Of a stretch of DNA of 64,000 nucleotides, positions 52,512-63,070 are shown piece by piece; the first letter of the stretch is position 1; the number at the start of each line of letters is the position of its first letter. The notes under the pieces were generated by a model. That model saw only the letters and a list, made by a program, of their open reading frames with translations. It made no database searches and was not told where the DNA came from. Location: contig NC_031476.1 in NCBI RefSeq assembly GCF_000006565.2, positions 2,566,458-2,630,457 on the forward strand. Direction: 5' to 3'. The translations under genes were made by a program, and so were the position numbers. This DNA is from Toxoplasma gondii ME49. Lineage: Eukaryota; Apicomplexa; Conoidasida; Eucoccidiorida; Sarcocystidae.

Positions 52512-54845
52512 CCGTGTAAAGGGATCATTTTGCACGTGGGAACTAACACTACATTCTGCTGTTCAGACTTAAATGCATCTTTAAACTTTTGTAGCATGTA
52601 TTTGACGATGTGGTACGTGATCAGTAGTTCTACTCCCCCAGCAGTAGGGGACAGTATTCATTTGTACACATAGCATGAAGCGAAATATTTCGTGCGATCC
52701 TCCTGCGCACTGGATGGACGTTACCGAATTCCTTGGGTTGACAAAACAATACAAAACGTTGGACGAAATCTGACAAATGCGCCTCCTTGTCAACCCAACA
52801 TTAAGGCGGCGTATGCGATCCCTTTTAGTGCAGACGAAATTCCCGAAGTGGAGAATGTGTGAGTCTCGTCCTTGTGTAGCTGCGGAAAACCAGAGTGAGA
52901 GCCAGTTGTGTAGTTGCCGCAAGCCGTTGGGCGGCCCCCGGGCCGAACACGAGTATCTCCCCGTAGAGCAAACGACGCCTCCGTACAGTGCATCAGCATG
53001 AATGTCAGAAGCTACCCTCAGAAAAGTATATTTCTCCTGTGGACCAGCTGCGCACGTGGACCTCCAGTGAAGGTGGCTGGGAAAAATAATCTGAGCAGTA
53101 GCAGCTGCAGGACGTGGCGGCAGAATTTTGCAAGCGGGGTGACACCACAGTGTGTTCGCTAGTCGGGCGCCGTAGACGAAGACGAACACAGATTCGTTCC
53201 AGTGACTCTGCAGCATAGGCGAACGCTGTTGTAGAAGAGAAAAACAAAGAAGTCAAGAAGGATGTGCGGCTGCAAAACGGCGGATCACTTTGAAGTGGCG
53301 CCGCAAAACGGTTGCTAGCGGAAGTGCGAGTTAGCCTCGTGAACCACGTTTCACGAGTCTAGCCGAAACAGCGACCCAAAATTGCTACCGCTGTACGGTA
53401 GCTGCCTAGTGGTAAACAATGCTACTAGCGTGCAAATCAGGGGTTTGGTGGACTGGTGCCTCGCTATAATGATCTCAAGAAGGGGCTCGTAGATGGTGCT
53501 CGTGCAAATGATTCAAGTGTAAAAGTGACACCACAGGAGTTAATACAGTATATTCACTTAAATCATTTCTAGATGTATTGGCGTGGTTAGGAGGAACGAA
53601 CTTTGACGGCTGCCGACGATTTTGTAGGTATACGTGAGAGTAGTTTGGCTGAACGTGTGCAACAGAGGAAAGTTTGATGCGTTGACGGGAGCAGGAAAGA
53701 AGGGGTGACGGGTATCATCTGTGAGAATGAAAGACCGACCTGATAAACCCATTCACTTGGTCAGATGCAACTGGCTAGCGAATACGCGTTGACGTTTGCC
53801 GCGAACAAACAGGGTCACCTGAAGCTAACATAGGATTCGGGCATAGTACAACTGTTTACCAGCTGAATACAATTGTACACATGTGTTGCGTACCTTTCTT
53901 TGATTTCTTGAGCGAACAGAAGTCACCGGAGATGACGGCTGCAATACAGGCAGCTTGAAAGAGCGTCAGCAGCAAATCTATATAGGGGTGGCCTCTGCAG
54001 TCACCGCAGCTGCGTACCAATTAATGGTGAAGCACTCCCGCAACCATATTGTCTCACGTTTGAGACGCTGAGGCAACAGCTGAATATCGCAGCTTGTCAT
54101 TTTACTACCATTTAATGCTGCGAAGAAGCGTATTGAAAATTTTAATTATGACACCCGCCAACCTTGTCAAACACCGTGCATGCGTCAACCCGTTTTTTGG
54201 ACGATGACACAAAACAACAGCGTTGTCCTTTTCTTCTGGCAGTAGGTCCTCTGGAGAAAGAACGCTTAGGTTGAGCGAATAACTCAGAGGTTTATCGTGT
54301 TGAGCAGACTTAATGACAAGCTCTTTCATGGAGCATAGTCAAACAAACCGGCACCGAGACTACGCTCTGTGAGCGAGTTACTACATGCAAATATGGCGGC
54401 CGAACAAAACCTGCCAATTAGCTATGCTGAAAGAGTCGGTCCGGTGCATTTTTTTCAGCATTCCGCACACTTAAGAAGATCCTTACTCTTTTTGCAACCA
54501 CAAAAAACGCAGCTTCTGGGTCCCGTCCAATGCAGGAAGTCCTTCGATGCTTCGTTTCGGTGGATTTCGGTTTCCTTCCTCTCACTCCGTGCTGGCGTAC
54601 AATAACTTCCTGCACCGTCTTGCAGCTGCGATGGTACGCCCTTTGTCTTAAGTGCAGCAGTATGGTGCCCGCTGCCACAGGCTTAGCAGGCATGCCGACA
54701 AGGGACTCGAAGCAAGTTCTCGTCAGCTTTGTAGGGTTTGGGTAAATCGTGGGACGTTTCAGCATCCCGAACTTCAGATGCTGACCCACTCGAGTTTCGT
54801 CTTTTACGAGGGTTAAACGATCCACTATCCTTCTTCACATCCCTA
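52512..54845. other. Intergenic, possibly 5' exon of the F-box-like gene
   Basis: No gene is firmly supported. The frame of the F-box-like gene stays open for 36 codons upstream of its first ATG, and a GTTTCAG acceptor lies at 54757, so an upstream exon with the real start may sit here (an ATG at 54392 in good context is one option). Confidence 0.35.
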
Positions 54846-57167
54846 ATGGAACGTCACCGCCGTGCAGTAAACACTCTGGAGGCGGACTTGATCGCAGATC
54901 TTGAAAATGAGGATGACAACGATCTCGGAGAACGCCTAGATGTCCACAGCTCTGTGAATTCATCGCAGATCGAGGAGGCAGCGATGCCATACAGCGGAGG
55001 TTTCCTCAGCAGCATAGGCGACACACGAGGGCCACGAAGTTCATTCGGAAGCCTGCATGCAGCAGGCGCCGGAGATGATGGATCCGAAAAGTATGCCACA
55101 AGTTTGCGAGTAAAACCTCGAAGTCCAACTGCCGAAAGCATGTTTCGGACGCATTCGTGTCGTCATTTGTTTCTTTTGACACAAACTGGAAGATCTCAGG
55201 TTAAGGCACTGTTAGCGTCAGCAGATCGAGGGGACCTTCTGGGCGGAGCGCTGGAGCTGAATGCGCCATCTCCGCCGACGCCTTGCATGGAAACAGTGGA
55301 AGATACTTCAGCGAGTTCCTCAGAAGCTTTTGAACGGAAAACAGCGGGAACATTGTGTCTGCCGCCCGCTTCTGATCAGCTGACACAATGGAGTAGCCAG
55401 CGGGAATGCAGCGCTTCGGCACCAGGGGGCAGAACTTTGTTCGTCTCAGACTACTATCGTACCCTTCTGACAAGTGACGGCGCTGCCGGCCACGAAGCCT
55501 TTTCAAGTCCAAATCTCACATCGGGGACAACTGCCTTGGTGGAGCCGAGCCTTCGGGAGCCTAGTGACTCGGCTTCAGGAGACGACAGAACAGGGTCGCC
55601 TGCAGGGTGGTGTGGAAACAGGGTATTTTGGGAGACCACTCAGACCTCTGCAGAGGATGAAGAACGTGGAGGCGAGACGCCTTCGGACGCGGCTGTCAAC
55701 CTAGATGAGCCGTTTCTCCTTCTTCTACTTTTGAAATTTCTAGGCGTGCCCATGTATGGACGTTTATGCTGTGTCAGCAAAAGCTTGAAGGAGGCATGCG
55801 AAGGGCGGTACCGTAGAAGCGCAACTGCAGTCCATCTTGAAGACTCAGAAGATCCGCGGGAAGAAACTCAAACCGGGGGAACTAGATATATGAACTCGTC
55901 ATTCCACGACGGGACGCCTTCGTCGTTGATTCCTATGCCTGAAAGAACATCGGGCGAGGCAAGCCGGAATCTTCCATCTTCAGCCGCCACTGCGTTCGAT
56001 GACTCGTTTGTATCCGATAACGGAGAGCTGTGGCTTGGTTTTCTGAGGACTCACTACATGGGATCCTTTAACGAGGACCTTGAACTATTGGAAGCCTCTC
56101 GACGTCGCGCGTCGGGAAACGAATGCACTGATAGAGCGTTCAAGGCTGTAGCGTTGCGCCAAAAAGTGTTCAACACTAACGGCACCATACCGCAGATCAG
56201 CTCTCTCCCGGAGGATGTCGAATTTCCACGAAAAAGGATACACCGGGACGAAAAGCATGCTAAACATGAGCTGCAGGAACTCCAGGATCGAATCCAAGTC
56301 GATGAGCCACAGGGACCGGACAAGGTTGGTACACAGCAGAGGCGACAGCCTCCCACCGATCAAGAAGAGTTTGTGACTGGTATTTTTCAATCGGCGAACG
56401 GCAGTGGTCGAGATTTCGTGTCTCAGGGGGTCCATGGATCAGATGGCAATGAGGAAACAGAGAGAGACTTGAAACATAGGCGACTCCGTGAACGATGCCC
56501 CAATGGTGCATGCGCCAGTGGGCCGTTGGGGTTAGATTTATCGAGTAGTGCCTGGAGGGAGCGCAGTGTTGGCAGTGTATATATACCCGTGCAAGGTAGC
56601 CTGGAGCCATCGTTTTATCGCGCGGCAAAGAGTCCTGCGGAGGGGAACACAACCTGGTGTAACGCACCTTGTGGAACAAACGTTACAGTGACACCTTTGA
56701 CGCCAGCAGCACAAGAGAATCCTGGGTATGAACAAAGCCAGGCTCCACTTCATTGTGGAGAGAGAGAGAGATCTGAGAACCCCAGGGAAGGGGATGATCC
56801 AAGGCATGCGACTCTTGGGAGGAGAAATACACCAGACGTCTCTCGAACAGTCGGCATCGCCGTGGACACTGCCGCCGGGAGCGGGGCAGCCGTTCGTGGA
56901 TTGTGTGGAAGCGCTGTGACATACATCTCCAAAGACACAGAGACCAGGCCCGATCGGAGTTCAGTGAACTGGCCAGATGAGGATGAAGAACTGCATAGAA
57001 GCGCCAGGTCCGCTAGTTCGACCACCGTTCTTTTGAGAGAAGTGGCGGAACACAGAACACGCGTTTCGGAGTCCGGCGACGAGATAGACCCTCTGCTGCT
57101 TTGCGTCTCCGCTCGCTTAAGCTGCATGATTCTGGTGACATCCGCCAAGATTGCAGGAAAGTGGTAA
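54846..57167 (+). CDS. F-box-like protein, start uncertain
   Basis: One long frame of about 773 residues from the first in-frame ATG (54846) to TAA at 57165-57167. Coding-like sequence continues upstream to an acceptor at 54757, so the true start may be in an upstream exon. Around residues 285-325, DEPFLLLLLLKFLGVPMYGR followed by LCCVSKSLKEACEGRYRR has the leucine pattern and C-terminal SLKxxxE of an F-box, the motif that docks to Skp1 in SCF ubiquitin ligases. NGELWLGFLRTHY follows about 85 residues later, as in many F-box proteins. No WD40, LRR or Kelch repeats follow; the rest is charged and low-complexity. At 57163 there is a strong donor (TG-GTAAGG) two bases before the stop, so the frame may splice on to the exons at 58098-60006. 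Confidence 0.6.
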   Translation: MERHRRAVNTLEADLIADLENEDDNDLGERLDVHSSVNSSQIEEAAMPYSGGFLSSIGDTRGPRSSFGSLHAAGAGDDGSEKYATSLRVKPRSPTAESMFRTHSCRHLFLLTQTGRSQVKALLASADRGDLLGGALELNAPSPPTPCMETVEDTSASSSEAFERKTAGTLCLPPASDQLTQWSSQRECSASAPGGRTLFVSDYYRTLLTSDGAAGHEAFSSPNLTSGTTALVEPSLREPSDSASGDDRTGSPAGWCGNRVFWETTQTSAEDEERGGETPSDAAVNLDEPFLLLLLLKFLGVPMYGRLCCVSKSLKEACEGRYRRSATAVHLEDSEDPREETQTGGTRYMNSSFHDGTPSSLIPMPERTSGEASRNLPSSAATAFDDSFVSDNGELWLGFLRTHYMGSFNEDLELLEASRRRASGNECTDRAFKAVALRQKVFNTNGTIPQISSLPEDVEFPRKRIHRDEKHAKHELQELQDRIQVDEPQGPDKVGTQQRRQPPTDQEEFVTGIFQSANGSGRDFVSQGVHGSDGNEETERDLKHRRLRERCPNGACASGPLGLDLSSSAWRERSVGSVYIPVQGSLEPSFYRAAKSPAEGNTTWCNAPCGTNVTVTPLTPAAQENPGYEQSQAPLHCGERERSENPREGDDPRHATLGRRNTPDVSRTVGIAVDTAAGSGAAVRGLCGSAVTYISKDTETRPDRSSVNWPDEDEELHRSARSASSTTVLLREVAEHRTRVSESGDEIDPLLLCVSARLSCMILVTSAKIAGKW

Positions 57168-58097
57168 GGTGCATCTGTGTCTTTCGTTTTTAGGAGGCAG
57201 AGAGGAGGACACACTAAATGGTGGAATCCAGGTGATCGGGGTTTCTGCTTATAACATGGCTGCTAAGAATTCGCATCTGGCAACCAACATGAATGTCTGT
57301 GTTCGAGGGACCACCATGTCGTTGGTGCCAATGACGCTTCCATCGTTTTTTAAACCCTTCTTAGTTTGAGTTCACGGTCAAGCGTGTTCGTGATGCTTGC
57401 GCAGGCGCGAGCTCGGCCTCGTGACTGGATGGCGGTGGTTTCAGCGCAACGTGCTTCGACGAATGACTCGGTCTCAACTGAAACAGTGAGTCAATTGCTG
57501 CACAATTCAAGGCAGACGAATGTGAATTCTGTATATGGCCAGTTGAGTTTAGTGTGCGTGAAGTCGCTTATAAATGGTTCGAGCAGGTGTTCAGAGACGT
57601 GTACATATACGTTTGCGAACCCTGTTGTTACCACAGTCTCCGAAGCAGCAGCTTGCAGGCCGCACGCCGGTGGTGCGTAGACGTTTAGTGCATTGTTTTG
57701 TTATGACTATTCAACGTGAGACTCGTAATTACATGCCGGTGGCAGCGAGAGTACTTCGTAGGGGCCGTTGGAAGTCGGATTGTGGGAATCACGCTGGACT
57801 GCGTTGCATGCGGGACCTTTTGTGGATGTCACTTATGCTGGGGATTCTGGTTAGGTGGGCAGTAAAGACTCACCGAGCGTCTACTGCCAGCGCTACCGCA
57901 TGGACAAAATCGCTTTCTCCTCGAGTTGCTGCCCTGGCCGGAGACTCGATCGACCTACCGGAAGGGGTGGCAAGAAGTAGTAAGTCATTTAACGAAAAAA
58001 CTCTGCCACATGTATCTGAGGTACGAGCTGTTCGCGTCCGCACTTCTCACAACACACCTTGATGCGCGAGCTGCTTGTTACCTCACAACTGTCGCAG
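57168..58097. other. Gap between F-box-like exon and downstream exons
   Basis: Either one or two small exons plus introns of the same gene, or intergenic sequence. Several AG/GT pairs exist (for example around 57620 and 57800), but none joins both sides in a convincing frame. Confidence 0.3.
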
Positions 58098-60006
58098 GCG
58101 ACCACATCGCATGGAAGATGACGACCATGAACTGGGAGCTCTTGTATGAGTCAGTTCAAACTGAAATGGGCTACCGCGCTCGAATGTTCGCAGAGAAGCT
58201 CTTTGAGTCACACCAGGTTAGTGCACGTGGTATCAGCGGGGATTGTCTAAGCCGACGTCAGCAGTGCAGCTCCGTTCGTGCTTTCGAATGGTCGCATGGG
58301 ACGTAACATCAACCGTGTCTCATAGGACTGGTGCCGCCTTTCTGCGTTAGTAATCTGCAAAGTATGTGACCCGGGCAAGTTTATTGTTTTTCATTTTTCT
58401 CGCCGTTTGTATGATCTCAAAAGTACCACAAGTCATGTGATATATGTAGTAGAATGAAACATTAGACCGAGTCTGCGATAACATTGTCGGCGCGGTCTTT
58501 GGCCATAACTCATTCTTTGCAGACACATATCGACGCAATCGGGCAAATCGTCGAGGATCGTTTCGATTTGGAGCAGCAATTACTATGCCTTCCTGTGTTC
58601 TGCGAGGACTCGAAAGACACGGAAGTTACCGGACAGGTTTCATCTTCTGCTTCGAAGGAATCGAATGATGCCGCAACGGACAAAGCGTCAAAGAGCCGTA
58701 CTCATGTTCCGCGATGGAAGAGATGTGTGCCGAAGCTGCGGAAGCTTTCCGAGGGGTCGTTTGATGTAAGCGCAGTGGCATACGTGTGGTTGCCCGAGTT
58801 GTTTGTATCTCATAACATGAATCAATTTCGCAACGGTGAATGTACGCCCTCGTTGATGGGGCATGTGGCGGTGACCCTACGAACATGCCGCCGTGTGTGT
58901 GGTGGGCTGTGCGTCTGCAGCTTCTTAAAGCCCTGAACGAAGCATGGGACGAATACGAAGAGTGGGCGGAGATGGCGTGCGATGCCTTGGATTGTTTGGA
59001 CTTTCGGATCACGCAGGAACGGGAGGCGTGCGATCAGCGGTGGCCTCACACCCCGAACCTCGGGGAAGCTGCTAAGCTGCAGTTCAGGTGAGCTAATTGG
59101 ACAAATAGCTCACATATGCTTAAGCACCGAGGAGGCATCTTCTGAAGTGACAGTCGAGATGCTGGGGAAATGCTGATGCGCTCGAAAGGCGAGATTACTT
59201 CAGGGACGCTATCAACAGGTTTGCACCATGTCAAAGCTTATACCATGCCGCCAATCACCATGCGGCAAATACTACAGCACACCGAGTCTTTGAAACGCCG
59301 GAATGGTGTCAACCTGTACTGGTGTGGACAATCTCGCAGACTGGTACGGGTAGACACATTTAGGACAACGATTTCAGTAATCAAGATAGGGATAGGGCAG
59401 AATGAACCTTCTTACGACATGTCCAGGGATACGTACGCGCTCCTTCACATTTTGTTCGTGCATGCCAGGAACTTCTGTTTCTTCCATTCCCGGCTGATGC
59501 TGTGCATTGCTGCGAGCGTATACGCTCTAATTCACGAGCTGGAACACCAAGTCGCCCAACCTTCAGTCACCGTGTCCAGCAATCCGTCAGCTTCCTCTCC
59601 AGAGTGGCTTCAGTCGAATCACGAGGTACCAAAGGTGGTCCATATTTCCGGGGAACCAAGCTCCCGTACAACACAGGGGGAACGCGCGACCCGGACACGC
59701 GTGAGCAGGTGAGTTAAGCGCTCTGCGCCTTGTGCATAAATACGCTCTAGCGCCTTGCAGTGCCAACAGTGACGAAGTGACTAGAACTTGATTACGATTC
59801 AGTAGATTCCGTTGATCTGGGTCTGCGTTTTTTGTTGCAGGGCTGTAGAGCAGTTTGAAGCGTTCAAGCAGCGCATCGAGGAGTTGGACGTTGCCGATGA
59901 TGGGTTAGGTTCACTGTCGACTCGGGAAGATTTCCGGCTGTTTTTCTTGACACCCGTGAAAGAAACAAGCAGTCGCTTGTCGCCTGGATCATGGAAGTTT
60001 TCGTGA
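58098..60006 (+). CDS. Helical 3' exon cluster, perhaps end of the F-box-like gene
   Basis: Five plus-strand exons share one frame: 58098-58216, 58523-58765, 58921-59087, 59469-59708, 59841-60006, ending in TGA at 60004. The splice phases agree throughout (1-0, 0-0, 0-2, 2-2, 2), and acceptors such as TCTTTGCAG, GTCTGCAG and TTTTTTGTTGCAG are strong. About 310 residues are read, mainly amphipathic helices: MFAEKLFESHQ, DAIGQIVEDRFDLEQQLL, LLKALNEAWDEYEEWAEMA, FHSRLMLCIAASVYALIHEL, AVEQFEAFKQRIEELDV. No domain is recognised. No start codon or promoter is evident before 58098, so this is probably the C-terminal part of the F-box-like gene. The first acceptor needs a phase-1 partner, whereas the F-box exon ends in phase 2, so at least one linking exon is missing. 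Confidence 0.5.
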
Positions 60007-60371
60007 AGGAGCAGGCGTAATGTCTTGTGCGTTGTTGAGGCTGAATGATGTGACAACTTCATGGCAGACCGTTTCGACATTCGCGGGCGATTCTTGTCAA
60101 GGAAGCAACGGTATACAACAGCTCTGCTGTACAGATCCAACGGCGGTTTTCATCTTCGCAGTTTTCTTAAACAAACGGCAAGCACGAACAGTCTTAGAAG
60201 CAACACAGTTTATGAGGAGAATGAGCCTTGAAAGCACAAAACACTACAAATAATGAACTAGTGGAACAGCTGACGTGGACTGTTTGCCATTCGACACAAA
60301 AAATTCCAATTCGAATAAGCACAAGAAGTCAGATTCGGGGACCTTGACATAGCTACTGGGTGAACTCTTGT
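60007..60371. other. Convergent 3' spacer
   Basis: Short tail-to-tail region between the helical exon cluster (plus) and AK6 (minus). No feature seen. Confidence 0.6.
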
Positions 60372-60884
60372 TCATTGAGAAGACCATTCATTCACGGAAG
60401 TCATAACTGCGGAAACATTGTCAGACAGATCGGTGAAATTATTGCTTTGCAGCTCCTTCACTTTGTCCTCACCAAAAGCCTCGATCGCTTCGTCAAGCAA
60501 CACTCTGAAGATTTCGCATTCCACGTTTTCTCTTATCTTTTCCTCCTTATAATGGCGTTTTTCTAGGCGGTCGTACAGGACTGCAGTATCGGCACGTAGG
60601 ACGTAGACTAAGTCAAACCACTCGTCGGGCATGAAGTCGCACGAGTGGAAGTCGACAATTTTATTGCCATCACTGACGATATCCTCAAGCTTATTCACAA
60701 CCAAGTCTTCATCGAAGATGCTACAGTTTTTTTCGTCATCCCATTCAGTGAACAAGCGCTCATCTTTAATAAGCTGCCCCACATTCACATGTTCCATACC
60801 CGTCTCCAGGGCAAGTTGGCGACAGAATGTTGTTTTGCCCACGCCTGGGGTTCCCGTCACGAGAATATTCGGACGGTTTCGCAT
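60372..60884 (-). CDS. AK6: Adenylate kinase isoenzyme 6 (Fap7/hCINAP)
   Basis: Intronless 170-residue protein. The frame is open further upstream, but only with a GTG; the ATG at 60884 matches the family start and length (human 172). The P-loop is NILVTGTPGVGKTT at residues 6-19, followed by HVNVGQLIKDE (human INVGDLAREE), FDEDLVVNKL, IVDFHSCDFMPDEWFDLVYVL and LRADTAVLYDRLEKR with the lid arginines. AK6 is a small NMP kinase with ATPase activity; in yeast (Fap7) it acts with Rps14 in the last cleavage of 20S pre-rRNA, so a nuclear/cytoplasmic role in 40S ribosome maturation is expected. It diverges from the secretory gene at 61162. Confidence 0.95.
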   Translation of the reverse strand: MRNRPNILVTGTPGVGKTTFCRQLALETGMEHVNVGQLIKDERLFTEWDDEKNCSIFDEDLVVNKLEDIVSDGNKIVDFHSCDFMPDEWFDLVYVLRADTAVLYDRLEKRHYKEEKIRENVECEIFRVLLDEAIEAFGEDKVKELQSNNFTDLSDNVSAVMTSVNEWSSQ

Positions 60885-61161
60885 GGTGCTCAGGACATGA
60901 ACGGACAGGCGGCGATACAACAAGTACGCGGTTCCATGGAAAATCACAAATTTGACTAATTGTTTCACACGTGAGATCCGAAGAGGCTCTCACGAACTTG
61001 TAAGCAGGAAAGCGCGACAGTTTGGTAGATTGCGACTTTGCGGTGGCTGTGTCTCTACACCGGTGATCCGCATGGATTTCGCACGGACGACGAAACCCCC
61101 ACTTTTTCTTAATAGCGCAACGATTGGCTCGTCTCGACGGTTTTTATTGACCATAAAAATC
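60885..61161. promoter_or_regulatory. Compact bidirectional upstream region
   Basis: Only 277 bp separate the AK6 start (minus) from the chosen start of the secretory gene (plus), so both promoters must share or overlap here. If the secretory gene starts at the upstream ATG 61072 the spacer is even shorter. Confidence 0.5.
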
Positions 61162-62444
61162 ATGGCGCTATGCTTCATTTCAGCATTGATTATAACCACC
61201 TTGCTTCAGGCGGAAGGTCTCAATATGGATAATATAGACAACTTTACGACTCTGGTCCCAGACTTCCGGGAAATACCGGAGGGCGATGTCACCGTCGCTC
61301 GCGAGCTTTGGGAAACGACGAAGGAAGCTGAAAGAGCGAGAATGGTAACACATCCGATATTAACTGCTAGATATCAGCTATAGAAAAGCGGTGAAATAGA
61401 ATTTTACGGCTGCATTCGATGAGTCACAGAAAGTCTTCGATGAAGTTCTTCAAGGTCCCCGGCGGCCGGCAGGGAGCCGTTTCACTCAGGTCGAACAAGG
61501 CGCACAGTCAGCGGCTAGGACTCCAGTGAATGACCAAGAACTAAGGCAAGCGGTTTACCAGGCGATGAAACAGAATGACACTGTCTATGAGAGCTCACTC
61601 GCAGCCGAGGAATGTACATAACACAACCGTTCCGCAAGAACCCGATAAAGCTTCGCATATATGTGAGTAATCAGTTCCCCACTCTATTCCACGGTCTTTA
61701 TGCTCCAGCTTCCCATGTTCGAAGGATGGCGAACACGAGGCAGCGATGCTCGAGGAAGCAAGACAAGTAGCACAGACGGTGGGTTGTGTAACGTTGTGCG
61801 GAGTTGAGGTTTGAGCCTCTTCGTTTCAGGTGCAGGCAGCGAAAATGGCGGAGGCAGTTTCGGTGAGCTCTCTCCGGGGAGGATCTAAAGAAGACTGCGA
61901 TCATACGGGACCTTCAGGACGAAATAACCGAAATGGGCCGACACACTTTAGAACAAAGCAGTGCGTGTGATAGCAGTTTTGTACTGGGTACGTCTGAAAT
62001 CACATACTTTGCGTTCCAGAAGACAAAGCAATCCTCAACGAAATTGCCAACCTCAATGTAAGCCATGCTTTCGTAGATATTTTACTTGGAGCGACCTACT
62101 GCTGCGATCAGGCAACCCTGACATCCAGAACAATTGCCGCTAAAAAAGCATTTCACCCGACCACCAGTGCATTTGGAGTGGCAGTGACCGTTCCGAATAA
62201 ATCCAAAGGTGCAGCAGGCGGTCTCGACTGTACTCCTCGAATGCGCTTTCGACAAACACAGAACGGTAGGAAATGTCAGTGCCCATGGATAATACAGATA
62301 ATCATCTATAAATGGTCAGGGCCCATTGACAAGGACCACTTGGCGCCAACGGCACAGCAACAGAACGATGATGTCGGGCAGAGTAGCGACGCAGGAGGTT
62401 CTTCCGCTAACCAGAACTCAATTTCGTCGATCAAAGTATGCTAG
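61162..62444 (+). CDS. Secreted helical protein with very small introns
   Basis: The ATG at 61162 sits in AAAATCATGGCG, a good coccidian start context, and opens a signal peptide (MALCFISALIITTLLQAEG); an upstream in-frame ATG at 61072 would make a signal anchor instead. Exon 1 (61162-61344) joins exon 2 (from 61400) in phase 0 across a 55-nt intron. Exon 2 is helical (ESQKVFDEVLQGPRR, DQELRQAVYQAMKQ) and meets a stop at 61619-61621, which would give 134 residues. Further coding-like blocks with consistent phases follow: 61725-61778 (EHEAAMLEEARQVAQT), 61830-61862 (VQAAKMAEAVS), a block from 61891 (RDLQDEITEMGRHTLEQS) and 62020-62444 (DKAILNEIANLN to a Gln/Ser-rich end). Intervening introns would be 51 and 59 nt. 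The exit from exon 2 and the 28-nt gap at 61863 are unresolved. Function not recognised. Confidence 0.4.
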
Positions 62445-62794
62445 AACCAGCACTCACGTCTGAGGTCTGACGAAAGACCGGTTTTTCTCTCAGGTTGTGA
62501 ATTTGTTCACCCCAACAGCTGTGGACCTTCCCGCGGCGCTTCCCCGTAGCACTGTGCCACCTGTACCCAACGGCTTCTACGGTCGAACAAAAGCATCCTT
62601 CTAACACTTCGATGTCTACAGCACACCACTGGAGATTGTGGGCAACGTACTGGAGTGCTGCGTATGTCGGATTGACTTCCAGAACGGACACCTGTGCAAA
62701 GGAAACCCCCTTGCTTGGCACAGACAAGCCGCGAGGAGAACCCACACCGGCTGCCCACCATAGCTTGAGTTGACAGCGTAATACAGCATGTGAA
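62445..62794. other. Spacer between secretory gene and NUMT
   Basis: No supported gene. An open minus-strand frame runs through from the NUMT but has no similarity beyond it. Confidence 0.4.
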
Positions 62795-63070
62795 TCCATA
62801 GTAAAGCATTGGATCTACTTGAGGAATAACAGTCGTGTCAAGCATAATTGTCATAGCTGAGAAGTTATCTCGTGTATCTACTTTTAGACCGACAGTCATC
62901 ATGTGACGTGCCCATAGTAGAGAATTTAGAATAGAAATACAACCCATGAGTAAAATCATAGATTGACCACCGAAGACAGCTCGGCATGCATACATAGATA
63001 GCGTCCGAGAGACTACACCAAAAGCAGGTAAAATTCGAGTATATAATTCAGGATGTTCAGAAAACTAGCT
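62795..63070 (-). pseudogene. NUMT: mitochondrial cox1 fragment
   Basis: The minus-strand translation reads FSEHPELYTRILPAFGVV, then AVFGGQSMILLMGCISIL, then ARHMMTVGLKVDTRDNFSAM, which aligns with the central helices of cytochrome c oxidase subunit I (HPEVYILILPAFG, FGGQSM, WAHHMMTVGLEVDTRAYF). One of the two histidines that bind haem-copper (HH) is Arg here, and a stop codon precedes the block. After MTIM the frame changes to DTTVIPQVDPMLYY, which resembles an upstream cox1 segment (DP.LYQ), so the copy seems rearranged. Base composition is more AT-rich than the surroundings and stays so to about 63270. This is a nuclear insertion of mitochondrial DNA, not a working gene. The outer limits are approximate. 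Confidence 0.8.

Noticed and set aside
52581..53216. 211-residue minus-strand open frame
   Set aside because: No similarity, no splice or start context, and random-looking composition; treated as chance.
54738..54845. Start of the F-box-like frame at a TTG codon
   Set aside because: Nuclear genes of this type start at ATG; either ATG 54846 or an upstream exon is more likely.
60885..60968. N-terminal extension of AK6 from a GTG codon
   Set aside because: Family length and alignment start at the ATG at 60884; no ATG supports the extension.
62507..62995. 162-residue minus-strand membrane-like protein
   Set aside because: Its hydrophobic part is the cox1-derived NUMT; the rest is chance read-through.
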